The notes under the pieces: generated by a model
The model's database searches: none
Told to the model about the DNA's origin: nothing
The model's input: the letters and a program-made list of their open reading frames with translations, nothing else
Part shown: in pieces, positions 26,274 to 34,733 of the stretch
Position numbering within the stretch: the first letter of the stretch is position 1
Layout of the letters: each line of letters opens with the position of its first letter
Source: Salinicoccus sp. YB14-2
Lineage (GTDB): Bacteria > Bacillota > Bacilli > Staphylococcales > Salinicoccaceae
Length of the DNA stretch: 64,000 nucleotides
Reading direction: 5' to 3'
NCBI RefSeq assembly: GCF_001265075.1
Contig: NZ_LFKO01000001.1
Location: 1,410,120 to 1,474,119, forward strand
Made by a program: the position numbers and the translations under genes

Positions 26274-27617
26274 TTGGACATATCAACCTTTATAAATTTA
26301 ATTTTATTTATAATATTAATATTTTTAACGATGCTATTCGTAGGATCGGAATTTTCATTAGTAAAAGCAAGACAATCACGCCTGGACAACCTTATAGATG
26401 AAGGAAACAAAAAAGCGGTTTTAGTAAAATCCATGACACAGAAGCTGGATTATTACTTATCAGCCTGTCAGCTGGGTATTACAGTTACAGCTTTGGGCCT
26501 GGGGTGGATTGGTGAATCGACTTTCGAGGTGATTCTTCATCCATTTTTCACTTTTATAGGCGTGCCTGAAGACTTAACCACGCCGCTTGTTGTGGCATTT
26601 GCATTTGCAATTGTTACATTCATTCACGTCGTAGTGGGTGAGCTTGCACCGAAGACGGTCGCAATTCAGTATGCAGAAAAAATGGCGATGGCGTTTTCCA
26701 GACCGATGTATTTTTTCGGGTTAATTATGAAGCCGTTAATCTGGTCGATGAACGGTACTTCAAGGTTCCTGTTGAGACTTGTCGGATTTAAAGATATGCC
26801 GACAGAACAGGCACACTCGGAAGAGGAATTGAAAGTCATCATGACCAACAGTTATCAGAGCGGTGAAATCAACCATACTGAACTTGCATACATGCAGAAT
26901 ATCTTTTCATTTGATGAAAGATTGGCAAAAGATATTATGGTACCGAGGACGCAGATGATTACTTTAACCGAGCCTATAGAAATTGATGATGTGCTCGAGG
27001 CTGTGCAGGAACATAATTTTACACGTTACCCTGTCACTGATCACAGTGGAGATAAAGACCAGATCATCGGCTTTATTAATGTACGTGAATTTTTAACAAA
27101 TCACGTGTCCAGCAGTTATGTCGGACCGGATAACTATATACACGATATCCCGTTGATTACCGAAGTGTCACGCATCAGTGACGCACTGATAAAAATGCAG
27201 CGCGAACGCGTTCACATTGCATTAATCATTGATGAGTACGGCGGAACAGCAGGGATGATTACGATGGAGGATATTTTAGAAGAAATCGTCGGTGAAATCA
27301 GAGATGAATTCGACGAAGATGAAGTCCCGGACATCGTAAAAGTAGAGGATAATATCTATCATATTAACGGCCGTGTATTGATTGACGATATTACTGACGA
27401 CTTTGGCATAGAATTCAAGGATAGTGACGATATCGATACTATCGGCGGATGGATGCAGAGCGTCAATGCAGATATCGAGGTCGACGATTATATTAATACC
27501 GAGAAAGACAAGTGGATTGTTCTGGATACAGATAATCATACAATCAAACAGGTTGCGCTTTTGAAAGGTTATAATGTAGGCAGTGACGAAGATTCATCAG
27601 ATGGAAAAGATAATTAA
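26274..27617 (+). CDS. mpfA: CNNM/CorC-type transporter (MpfA-like, magnesium protection)
   Basis: A 447-residue membrane protein with an N-terminal CNNM/DUF21 domain (four hydrophobic segments, about 1-190), a CBS-domain pair (about 210-335; VPRTQMITL, RYPVTDHSGDKDQIIGFINVR) and a C-terminal CorC_HlyC domain (about 350-435; INGRVLIDDITDDFG). Staphylococcal MpfA protects against high magnesium, probably as an Mg exporter. The start is a TTG at 26274 with a weak AGGGA 5 nt upstream; no in-frame ATG fits better, and the sequence before it lacks a family match. The family was formerly labelled hemolysin. It is monocistronic, ending at a terminator. Confidence 0.85.
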   Translation: MDISTFINLILFIILIFLTMLFVGSEFSLVKARQSRLDNLIDEGNKKAVLVKSMTQKLDYYLSACQLGITVTALGLGWIGESTFEVILHPFFTFIGVPEDLTTPLVVAFAFAIVTFIHVVVGELAPKTVAIQYAEKMAMAFSRPMYFFGLIMKPLIWSMNGTSRFLLRLVGFKDMPTEQAHSEEELKVIMTNSYQSGEINHTELAYMQNIFSFDERLAKDIMVPRTQMITLTEPIEIDDVLEAVQEHNFTRYPVTDHSGDKDQIIGFINVREFLTNHVSSSYVGPDNYIHDIPLITEVSRISDALIKMQRERVHIALIIDEYGGTAGMITMEDILEEIVGEIRDEFDEDEVPDIVKVEDNIYHINGRVLIDDITDDFGIEFKDSDDIDTIGGWMQSVNADIEVDDYINTEKDKWIVLDTDNHTIKQVALLKGYNVGSDEDSSDGKDN

Positions 27618-27634
27618 AATATAAATGACAGACG

Positions 27635-27670
27635 CCGCCGGATATCTTTTGATACCCGGCGGTTTTAAAT
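27635..27670 (+). terminator. Terminator after mpfA-like gene
   Basis: 12-bp stem CCGCCGGATATC/GATACCCGGCGG (one mismatch), TTTT loop, followed by TTTT. Confidence 0.85.
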
Positions 27671-27850
27671 TTTTCTGATAAGCGGAATTCAAATACCATC
27701 GTTTTTTGAGTTTCACGAGAGCTGAGCGAGCGCAGAGATTTTTATTTTCATCAATGTATAAATTTATTCAATATAATACCTTCGGGAACATATTTTCCTG
27801 CAATTTAATGATAAAATATAGTTAATAATAAAACCTATGAGGTGAGGGCT

Positions 27851-28138
27851 ATGGGGATATTGGAATTTCTGGTGGCTACGGTGCCGGTCGTATTGTTTTT
27901 TGCAGTGCCGCTGTATGCGATAAAACGCCGTTCGGATCAAAAGGATGAACGACTGAAAGTTGACCACATGCGGGAGCAGAAAGAGCTGGAACAGGTCAGA
28001 CAGGAAAACTATCTGCTGGAAAATAAACAGATGCGTATCGAGCTGGATAAAATAAAAGAAGAAAGAATTTTGAAAGAAAGCGATGACCAAAAAAAGGACA
28101 GATGGCTGATAGAGGAAAGTAAAGAACGTGAATTGTAG
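27851..28138 (+). CDS. PspB-like small membrane protein (copy 1)
   Basis: A 95-residue protein with one N-terminal membrane segment (about residues 2-23) followed by a charged, probably coiled-coil region with heptad-like leucines (EQVRQENYLLENKQMR). This layout resembles phage-shock protein PspB. GGTGAGG precedes ATG 27851. The next gene is a clear paralogue sharing QENYLLEN and the KIKE stretch, 11 bp away, so the pair arose by tandem duplication and is probably co-expressed. Function unknown; a membrane-stress or membrane-scaffold role is inferred only from architecture. Confidence 0.75.
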   Translation: MGILEFLVATVPVVLFFAVPLYAIKRRSDQKDERLKVDHMREQKELEQVRQENYLLENKQMRIELDKIKEERILKESDDQKKDRWLIEESKEREL

Positions 28139-28149
28139 GTGTTGAAGAA

Positions 28150-28464
28150 ATGGGATTTTTTGATGTCATCATGGGACTTGTCGGTCTTGGCGGTCTCGGC
28201 ATTATAAGTATTGCAGGCATAGCATTTTATGCGATAACGAGGGATTTCAACCAGGAAAAAGAAAAATTGCAGTTTAAGAAGATGCAGGAAGAGAGAAAAC
28301 TGGAACAGATCAAACAGGAAAATTATTTATTGGAAAATGAAGATATGCGGCTTGAGCTGAACAAAATAAAAGAAAAACGATTATTGGCAGAGAAAGAAAA
28401 TGAGGAAAATAGCCGCTGGTTAATCCAGGAGACAAAAAATGATAAAGAAAAACCTGAGAAGTGA
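28150..28464 (+). CDS. PspB-like small membrane protein (copy 2)
   Basis: A 104-residue paralogue of the preceding gene: N-terminal glycine-rich membrane segment (about 5-28), then a charged helix with the shared core KLEQIKQENYLLENEDMR and a C-terminal RWLIQE matching RWLIEE of copy 1. RBS is GGTGTTGAAG. It ends at a bidirectional terminator facing glsB. Function unknown; see copy 1. Confidence 0.75.
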   Translation: MGFFDVIMGLVGLGGLGIISIAGIAFYAITRDFNQEKEKLQFKKMQEERKLEQIKQENYLLENEDMRLELNKIKEKRLLAEKENEENSRWLIQETKNDKEKPEK

Positions 28465-28485
28465 AGATTCTCAGGTTTTATACTG
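28449..28485. terminator. Bidirectional terminator between PspB-like gene and glsB-like gene
   Basis: 12-bp perfect stem AAAACCTGAGAA/TTCTCAGGTTTT with a 7-nt loop; A-rich on one side and T-rich on the other, between convergent genes. Confidence 0.85.
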
Positions 28486-28496
28486 TATAAATTCTA

Positions 28497-28754
28497 TTAA
28501 GCTTTGTTACTGCCGATGGCTTTCATTATAAATGATACGATTAAAATGAGAATAATTGCGCCAATCAAGCCGCCAATCAGACTCACACCGCCGATTTCAG
28601 GACCGATGCCGAGGCCAAGTGCGTTACCAATTGAAGCACCGACCAAACCGGCAATAATATTACCGATGATACCGAACGGAACATCTTTACCTAAAATTCC
28701 ACCGGCAATCCAACCAATCAGACCGCCGACAATAAGAGTTACAATCCAACCCAT
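28497..28754 (-). CDS. GlsB/YeaQ/YmgE family stress membrane protein
   Basis: An 85-residue protein, almost entirely hydrophobic with three glycine-rich membrane helices (GWIVTLIVGGLIGWIAGGILG at the start). The family is known as transglycosylase-associated or GlsB, small membrane stress proteins of Gram-positive and enteric bacteria; no enzymatic activity is established. AAGGAGGATATC precedes the ATG. A SigB-type promoter lies 78 nt upstream, which supports general-stress induction. Confidence 0.88.
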   Translation of the reverse strand: MGWIVTLIVGGLIGWIAGGILGKDVPFGIIGNIIAGLVGASIGNALGLGIGPEIGGVSLIGGLIGAIILILIVSFIMKAIGSNKA

Positions 28755-28832
28755 AATGATATCCTCCTTAACAAATTAAAATAAAATGAAAACATTCGAA
28801 CCAATATATATTTTCTTGATTCTAAAATATCA

Positions 28833-28857
28833 ATACCCTTTTCTTCATTTTTTAATC
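28833..28857 (-). promoter_or_regulatory. SigB-type promoter of glsB-like gene
   Basis: On the minus strand: GATTAA, 13 nt, GGGTAT. One mismatch to GTTTAA-N12-15-GGGTAT. The remainder of this 260-bp divergent spacer (28755-29014) holds an AT-rich region and a probable vegetative promoter for pabA; no other element seen. Confidence 0.65.
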
Positions 28858-29014
28858 ATGTTATTAAATACTCTGTGAAGTGTTACCAGCTTAAAAATGG
28901 TTTTCATCTTTTCCTGTCTTTTAATCATAAAACCGGGTGAATATAAAGGAACAAATATTAACATTAAATGATATATGCTAAAATATAGGAAAACAAAAGG
29001 AATACGGAATACTT

Positions 29015-29593
29015 ATGAAAATATTAATGATAGATAATTACGATTCGTTTACATATAATCTCGTCCACTATATGGAAGGCAACCCATATGATGTGGAAAT
29101 TTTAATAAAAACACCTGATGAGCTGGAACACATTTCGATTGAGCGCGAAAAAATCATCGGTATGGTCATCTCTCCGGGTCCATCCCATCCGAAAGACCGG
29201 CAGGAAGTGATTGACTTTATAGGACGGCATTGGGAGAGGGTGCCGATATTGGGAATATGTCTCGGTCATCAGATGCTTTGGCATATGACCGGGGGCGACG
29301 TCATCAGGGGCGAACGCCCGATCCACGGGCATACTTATGAAATCCGGCATTCCGGTCATTTCATTTTTGAAGGTGTCAGACAGCCTTTGAGGGTAACAAG
29401 GTATCATTCACTTGTATGTGCCGGCGAAAGCACAGCGTTTGAAGTGACTGCACAGTCAGACGATGGTGTGAACATGGCCATCCAGCATAAATCACTGCCG
29501 ATTTACGGTGTGCAGTATCATCCTGAAGCGATTTTATCCTTGGACGGCAGAAAGCAGTTATTCAACTTTATCAAAATAGCAATGGAGGCCTAG
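29015..29593 (+). CDS. pabA: Aminodeoxychorismate synthase glutamine amidotransferase PabA
   Basis: A 192-residue class I glutamine amidotransferase that supplies ammonia to PabB for p-aminobenzoate synthesis (folate). The catalytic triad is visible: Cys in LGICLGHQML, and His and Glu in VQYHPEA. DNYDSFTYNL at the N-terminus is diagnostic for TrpG/PabA. The pairing with a PabB-type partner 2 bp downstream and absence of trp genes favours PabA over TrpG. Confidence 0.93.
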   Translation: MKILMIDNYDSFTYNLVHYMEGNPYDVEILIKTPDELEHISIEREKIIGMVISPGPSHPKDRQEVIDFIGRHWERVPILGICLGHQMLWHMTGGDVIRGERPIHGHTYEIRHSGHFIFEGVRQPLRVTRYHSLVCAGESTAFEVTAQSDDGVNMAIQHKSLPIYGVQYHPEAILSLDGRKQLFNFIKIAMEA

Positions 29594-29595
29594 AA

Positions 29596-31290
29596 GTGCA
29601 CGTACATGCCAAGTTTAAAAAAAATTCACAGGTGGAAGATTTGTATTTTACAAATCCGGTCCTTGTTATGACAGAACAGACACACAGCCTTCATGAAGCG
29701 CTGAAAACCGGAGAGGCTCATATGAAAGACGGCTGTTATGTCATCAATGCCATCACATATGAGTCATTCGACCAGGAAAATGAACAGTTCATCATCGGGG
29801 TCTTTTCAGACACTGTGGATTACAGAACGTTCATATCAGACAGAGAAACATCAACATATGAAATGACCGAACCCGAGTTTACAGAAACGCGGGACCAGAT
29901 CATTAAAAACATTGAGCAGGTCAGGGAGTATATCCGTGACGGTCATACTTACCAGGTCAACTACACGACGAGATTAAAAGGCAATTTTTACGGCGACGGC
30001 CATACTTTGTTTGAAACGCTGATGTCTTCCAATAACGGCGATTATGCCATGTATATTGAGTACGGTGACGAGCAGATCGTCAGCTGCTCACCGGAATTGT
30101 TTTTCGAAGTGGATGAAGACAGAACAATTCGTACGCGTCCGATGAAGGGAACAGCGCCCCGCGGCAGGAGTGAAAAGGAAGATGATGACAACTATCGTTT
30201 TCTGAGAGAGTCGAAAAAGGACCAGGCTGAAAATGTGATGATCGGCGATCTCCTTAGAAACGATATCTCCAAAGTCGCTGCGAAAAACAGTGTCAATGTA
30301 CCGAAACTGTTCACGATAGAAAAGTATGCTACGGTTTTTCAAATGACATCCACAGTGGAGGCAGAGCTTAAAGAAGGTGTAAACCTCACAAATATAATGG
30401 AAGGATTGTTTCCATGCGGTTCCATCACCGGGGCGCCCAAACTTTCAACGATGAATATCATCAATGCCCTGGAGGCGACGCCAAGAGAATATTATTGCGG
30501 CACACTTGGAATAATGTACCCGGACGGGGAGTCTGTATTTAACGTGCCGATCAGAACGCTCTATATAAAAGGTGAAGATTATGTTTATGGTGCCGGAGGC
30601 GGTATTACGTATGATTCAATCCCTGCATCGGAATATGATGAAATTGTGGATAAGACAGCATTTTTAAAGAAAGCCCAATTTGAGCTGATTGAATCGATGC
30701 GACTTGAAGACGGCCGGGTGCACCGGCTTCCATATCATGAGAGCCGGCTCTCATTGTCGGCTGATGTGTTTGGTTTCAAGGCGGCCGATCTGACGGAAGC
30801 GATCGACCAATATAAGCGGACCGAAGGTATCAACGACGGTCTATATAAACTGAGGGCAACATTGAACCGAGCCGGCGAATTGGCAATATCCCATGCACCG
30901 ATTGCTGATCGTGAGGAAGAAGAGGCGTTTCTGTACAGTGACCCCACCAATGGGCCATTGAAATTTATTGAGAATAAGACGACGGTAAGGTATCATTACA
31001 AAATACCAAACAATGATTTCAACATCGTTTTATATTATAATGAACATCAACAGCTGACCGAATTCAACATTGGTAATATCGTTGTCTCAGAGGATGATAA
31101 ATTTTATACGCCATCATCAGAGACAGGTATTTTAAATGGCGTGATGCGGCAATCTTTATTGGACGATGAAACGATTCAGGAAAAAGATTATTCAATTGAT
31201 GATTTTATTAAGAAATATAAAGAAGGCCGGATATCTGTATATTTAATAAACAGTGTCCGCGGTTGGCTGAAGATCAGACTTACAATATAG
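29596..31290 (+). CDS. pabB: Fused aminodeoxychorismate synthase component I / aminodeoxychorismate lyase (PabB-PabC)
   Basis: A 564-residue fusion. Residues about 1-355 form the chorismate-binding PabB domain (RPMKGTAPRG with the PabB-type lysine, MIGDLLRNDISKVA, GSITGAPKLSTMNII, YGAGGGITYDS). Residues about 360-564 form a class IV aminotransferase (PabC) domain that would release p-aminobenzoate: YKLRATL, FIENKTTVRYHY with the candidate PLP lysine, EFNIGNIVV and TGILNGVMR. The start is GTG 29596 with GGAGG 7 nt upstream. Together with pabA it forms a complete PABA pathway. Other Firmicutes often have separate pabB and pabC. Confidence 0.92.
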   Translation: MHVHAKFKKNSQVEDLYFTNPVLVMTEQTHSLHEALKTGEAHMKDGCYVINAITYESFDQENEQFIIGVFSDTVDYRTFISDRETSTYEMTEPEFTETRDQIIKNIEQVREYIRDGHTYQVNYTTRLKGNFYGDGHTLFETLMSSNNGDYAMYIEYGDEQIVSCSPELFFEVDEDRTIRTRPMKGTAPRGRSEKEDDDNYRFLRESKKDQAENVMIGDLLRNDISKVAAKNSVNVPKLFTIEKYATVFQMTSTVEAELKEGVNLTNIMEGLFPCGSITGAPKLSTMNIINALEATPREYYCGTLGIMYPDGESVFNVPIRTLYIKGEDYVYGAGGGITYDSIPASEYDEIVDKTAFLKKAQFELIESMRLEDGRVHRLPYHESRLSLSADVFGFKAADLTEAIDQYKRTEGINDGLYKLRATLNRAGELAISHAPIADREEEEAFLYSDPTNGPLKFIENKTTVRYHYKIPNNDFNIVLYYNEHQQLTEFNIGNIVVSEDDKFYTPSSETGILNGVMRQSLLDDETIQEKDYSIDDFIKKYKEGRISVYLINSVRGWLKIRLTI

Positions 31291-31300
31291 AGGTGAAAAA

Positions 31301-31510
31301 ATGATTACTTTTTTACTAATAATACTGCTTGTCGGTATCGTCTTATTTACACATTTTGTAGTCACTTATTTAATAGATAATAATTTAAAGATAATTGGTG
31401 TATTGATTGGTTTCACCGGTCTGATCGTCGCAATTATCATCACGTATTTTATCATTACAAATATCGCTGAGTTTTTAACGGCTGAATTAGACTTATTCTA
31501 TAATAACTAG
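31301..31510 (+). CDS. Small two-helix membrane protein, unknown function
   Basis: A 69-residue protein with two long hydrophobic helices (about 2-25 and 32-58) and a short acidic tail. GAGGTG precedes the ATG, and it starts 10 bp after pabBC, so it is probably on the same transcript. No family recognised. Confidence 0.7.
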   Translation: MITFLLIILLVGIVLFTHFVVTYLIDNNLKIIGVLIGFTGLIVAIIITYFIITNIAEFLTAELDLFYNN

Positions 31511-31527
31511 GGCATAGGAGGACAAGG

Positions 31528-31785
31528 ATGTTTTTTGCTAATGGTGATCATGCGGTTACATACCAACAGAACGAAGTCATTGATCCGGCGGTTCTTAAAC
31601 GGCTGAAAAATGCTTTCGACACTTCAGCACATGAGTATTTAACAGAAATAATTACAACCGAGAATACATTGACTTTCATGTATGAGCCGATAAAAGTGAT
31701 GGAAAGTCATGATACTATCGAGCCGTGCGGACTCGTTATCGAAGAGGCACAAGGATTTTTAGTTGAAAAGGGGTTTTTAAAGTGA
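31528..31785 (+). CDS. Short KipI/PxpB-like N-terminal-domain protein
   Basis: An 85-residue protein resembling only the N-terminal part of PxpB (KipI, allophanate hydrolase subunit 1-like): it starts FFANGDHAVTY, like the GDSALxV start of the family, and continues to a TFMYEPIKVM segment. The catalytic C-terminal half of PxpB (about 140 residues) is absent. AGGAGGAC precedes the ATG. It overlaps the following PxpC-like gene by 4 bp, so the two remain coupled as in true pxpBC. Activity as 5-oxoprolinase is doubtful. Confidence 0.6.
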   Translation: MFFANGDHAVTYQQNEVIDPAVLKRLKNAFDTSAHEYLTEIITTENTLTFMYEPIKVMESHDTIEPCGLVIEEAQGFLVEKGFLK

Positions 31786-32723
31786 GTTTAATCATTCAGG
31801 ACAGCGGTCTTTTTTCAATCGTCCAATCGTTGAACGAACAGCCCTCGCCGGAAGGTCAGGAATTAAAAGGCGCGTGTGACAGACTGGCTCATCAGCTGGC
31901 AAACCAGCTGGTCGGTAATAAAAAAGATGAACTGACAATAGAAATGACGGTCAAACCGGCGATCATTAAATTCACCGAGCCGACCATCATCGCTTTTTCA
32001 GGGGCTGAATTTACAGGCCGTTGCAACAACCAGGAAGTGCTTCCGAACAGGATATACCTTTTTGACCGTGGAGACGTGCTGAAATTTGTCGACACACCGA
32101 GGGGCAACAGAGTATATATAGCAGTTGCGGGCGGTATCAAAGTCGAAGGATCCAATATATTAAAGTCCGGTGACGAAGTGATCATGTGCCGTGATTATAC
32201 ATTCCAGCATGATGAACTGTTCAATATGCTTCGTAATAAAAACATGGTGAGCTGGGGAGTGGATACATACTCTCTTGTTGAAATATATCTATCCGATCTG
32301 TTTCATGTGGTCAGAAGACCGGATATCAGTGACGAAGTATATGACACCCTCGAAAGTACAGAATTTACGGTGTCTAAAGAGAAGAACAGAGTCTCCCTGC
32401 ATCTGGAAGGTAAAGAGCTGGAGGCAGATCCGTCGAACATCACCCACCCGGGAATTAAGGGCGGTGTGTACGTCGCTGCAGGCAAACCTGTACTTGCACT
32501 TAATGATTTTGACCAGCCGACAACGGCAGAACATGTAGGGACCATTCCTTCCTACCATATGCATAAGTTGTCCCAGAAGCGGCGCGGCTCCAAAGTTAAA
32601 TTTAAAGTGATCGACTGCGACGATGCCCATGCGAATCTGTATGCACAGAATTTATGGGTGAAAAGCTTGTTCAAAGCGATAGACTACCGGCTGTCCAAAG
32701 AATTGGTCAAAGAAAAAATGTAA
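31782..32723 (+). CDS. Divergent KipA/PxpC-like protein (allophanate hydrolase subunit 2 family)
   Basis: A 313-residue member of the PxpC/KipA family. Recognisable segments are ACDRLAHQLANQLVGN, IIAFSGAEF, VYIAVAGGIKVEGSNILKSGD and the C-terminal SYHMHKLSQ. In 5-oxoprolinase PxpC the N-terminal motif reads like QDLGRxGYxxxG; here it reads QDSGLFSIVQSL, so the Gly-Arg-x-Gly-Tyr core is lost. GTG start at 31782 overlaps the upstream stop. Cytoplasmic. Probably not a standard 5-oxoprolinase; function open. A terminator follows. Confidence 0.75.
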   Translation: MSLIIQDSGLFSIVQSLNEQPSPEGQELKGACDRLAHQLANQLVGNKKDELTIEMTVKPAIIKFTEPTIIAFSGAEFTGRCNNQEVLPNRIYLFDRGDVLKFVDTPRGNRVYIAVAGGIKVEGSNILKSGDEVIMCRDYTFQHDELFNMLRNKNMVSWGVDTYSLVEIYLSDLFHVVRRPDISDEVYDTLESTEFTVSKEKNRVSLHLEGKELEADPSNITHPGIKGGVYVAAGKPVLALNDFDQPTTAEHVGTIPSYHMHKLSQKRRGSKVKFKVIDCDDAHANLYAQNLWVKSLFKAIDYRLSKELVKEKM

Positions 32724-32729
32724 AGTGAA

Positions 32730-32758
32730 ACATCTGGAGTATTTCCAGATGTTTTTTT
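32730..32758 (+). terminator. Terminator after PxpC-like gene
   Basis: 9-bp stem ACATCTGGA/TCCAGATGT, 5-nt loop, then seven T. Confidence 0.9.
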
Positions 32759-32856
32759 GTAGAAATAATTATTAAACCAACAAAAATGCCCCGAAATCGG
32801 GTATAATATATATCATTAATTATTGAGATATTCACTTTTAAACGGTGGGATAAAGT

Positions 32857-34683
32857 ATGATAGAGACGACATTACAAAAATATTTTGGATTTAAAACGTT
32901 CAGACCTAAACAACGTAATATTATCAACTCTGTTAAAAACAGACAAAATACCCTGGGTGTTTTACCGACCGGTTCTGGTAAATCACTTTGTTTTCAAGTG
33001 CCCGGATTAGAGCTGGAAGGCATCACTTTAGTAATTTCCCCATTGATTTCACTGATGAAAGACCAGGTGGAGCACCTTAATAGAATTGGAATTTCTGCAG
33101 AATATTTAAATTCCACATTAAAGAAAAACGAAATAAAAAACATTATGCAGGACGGGTTGAAAGGCCGTTATAAATTTTTATACGTCGCCCCCGAACGTTT
33201 TAACAATGAAGAGTTCAATCAGTTTGTCAGGAATCTGAATATACCTCTGGTCGCATTTGATGAAGCGCACTGCATTTCCAAATGGGGCCATGATTTCAGA
33301 CCAAGCTATCAGGAAGTCATACCGGCCATCCAGTCACTGATACCTGAAGCGACCTTTGTTGCTCTGACTGCCACTGCGACAGAAGAAGTCCAGGAGAATA
33401 TCCAGGAATTATTGGATATTAAAGATGAACATGTCGTCCTCCAAAGTATAAAGAGAGATAACCTGCATTTGATTGTAAATAAAACTTATCAGCGGGAACA
33501 GTTCATTCTTTCCTACATTCAGGAGCGGAAAAACATGTCGGGCATCGTATATGCTGCGACAAGAGCAGAAGTAGAAAAAATATCATCCTACTTGAAAGAT
33601 CAGGATATTGATAATGTAATCTATCACGGCGGTCTAGGGAAAAAAGAGCGGGATGACAACCAGCATGCATTTGTTTCGAACAAGGTGAACATTGTTGTCG
33701 CGACGAATGCTTTCGGTATGGGTATTAACAAACCGGATATCCGGTTCATCATCCATAACAATCTGCCGGGAGATGTAGAAAGCTATTATCAGGAAATCGG
33801 ACGTGCAGGACGTGACGGCCTCGACAGTGAATGTATACTGTTGTCCAGCGAAAGAGATGTCAATTTGCATCAGTTCTTTATTGACCGCTCCAATGGTACC
33901 GATCAGCATAAAGATCATATGCGAAACAAACTGGATCGGATGATTCAATATAACAGGACTTCCAAATGTCTGATGAGCTTCATGGTCAAGTACTTCGATG
34001 CAGATGAGTATGTGAAGGCGTGCGGGCATTGTGTTAATTGTTTGAGCAATGAGCGGACTTATAATATGAAGAATGAAGCGAAGACTGTACTGAATCTGAT
34101 TCAGGATACAAAAACACCGCTGACAAAGGAGCATATCATCCAGGTCTTAAGAGGTGAAAGAAGCGAAAATATTCTTTTCAACGGACTTGACCAATCCCGT
34201 TATTTCGGTCTTATGGAAAGTTACCTGACGGGAGAACTCCATCACATTCTGGATGAACTTATTTTAAACGGTCATGTGCATTTTAAAAATGACCATTTAC
34301 ATCTGGTGGATCTCAGTTTTTATATTTTAAAAGAAAACAAAGATATATACACTGTTCCTTTCAGAAAACATTTCAAGGAAAAGGTGAATGTTTCAACGGC
34401 TTCATCTCCGAATGAAACACTGTTTCAGAAACTGATGGATAAAAGAGCATCATTGGCTGAAAAATATGGAGTGGAAGAAGAGAGCATATTCAGTGAAGGT
34501 ATGCTGAAGGAATTTACAAGAAAGCTGCCGATGTCAAAACAGGATATGGTGCATCTTGCAGGCGTGGGAAACTACAAGCTGAAGCATTATTGTCCACATT
34601 TCCTGAAAGTGATCAAACAGCACAGAGAGTGCCTGACAACACACAATCAAAACCCAAAACATAAGTCACCGCAGAAAAATTAA
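32857..34683 (+). CDS. recQ: RecQ-type ATP-dependent DNA helicase
   Basis: A 608-residue 3'-5' DNA helicase for recombination and replication-fork repair. Motifs: Walker A VLPTGSGKSLCFQ, DEAH box VAFDEAHCISKWGHDFRP, SAT-like ALTATATEEV, motif VI QEIGRAGRDG, and a RecQ zinc-binding group CLMSFM...CGHCVNC. The C-terminal about 70 residues form an HRDC-like domain (LAGVGNYKLKHY). The gene is monocistronic with an extended -10 promoter (TATAAT in the CGGGTATAATATA stretch near 32798) and ends at a terminator. Confidence 0.95.
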   Translation: MIETTLQKYFGFKTFRPKQRNIINSVKNRQNTLGVLPTGSGKSLCFQVPGLELEGITLVISPLISLMKDQVEHLNRIGISAEYLNSTLKKNEIKNIMQDGLKGRYKFLYVAPERFNNEEFNQFVRNLNIPLVAFDEAHCISKWGHDFRPSYQEVIPAIQSLIPEATFVALTATATEEVQENIQELLDIKDEHVVLQSIKRDNLHLIVNKTYQREQFILSYIQERKNMSGIVYAATRAEVEKISSYLKDQDIDNVIYHGGLGKKERDDNQHAFVSNKVNIVVATNAFGMGINKPDIRFIIHNNLPGDVESYYQEIGRAGRDGLDSECILLSSERDVNLHQFFIDRSNGTDQHKDHMRNKLDRMIQYNRTSKCLMSFMVKYFDADEYVKACGHCVNCLSNERTYNMKNEAKTVLNLIQDTKTPLTKEHIIQVLRGERSENILFNGLDQSRYFGLMESYLTGELHHILDELILNGHVHFKNDHLHLVDLSFYILKENKDIYTVPFRKHFKEKVNVSTASSPNETLFQKLMDKRASLAEKYGVEEESIFSEGMLKEFTRKLPMSKQDMVHLAGVGNYKLKHYCPHFLKVIKQHRECLTTHNQNPKHKSPQKN

Positions 34684-34724
34684 AAATAACGATCAAATTC
34701 AGTTTTGAATTGATCGTTATTTTA
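34683..34724. terminator. Bidirectional terminator between recQ and DMT transporter gene
   Basis: Long inverted repeat, AAAATAACGATCAAATTCA pairing with TGAATTGATCGTTATTTT (one bulged base), between convergent genes. Confidence 0.85.
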
Positions 34725-34733
34725 ATGACTGGA

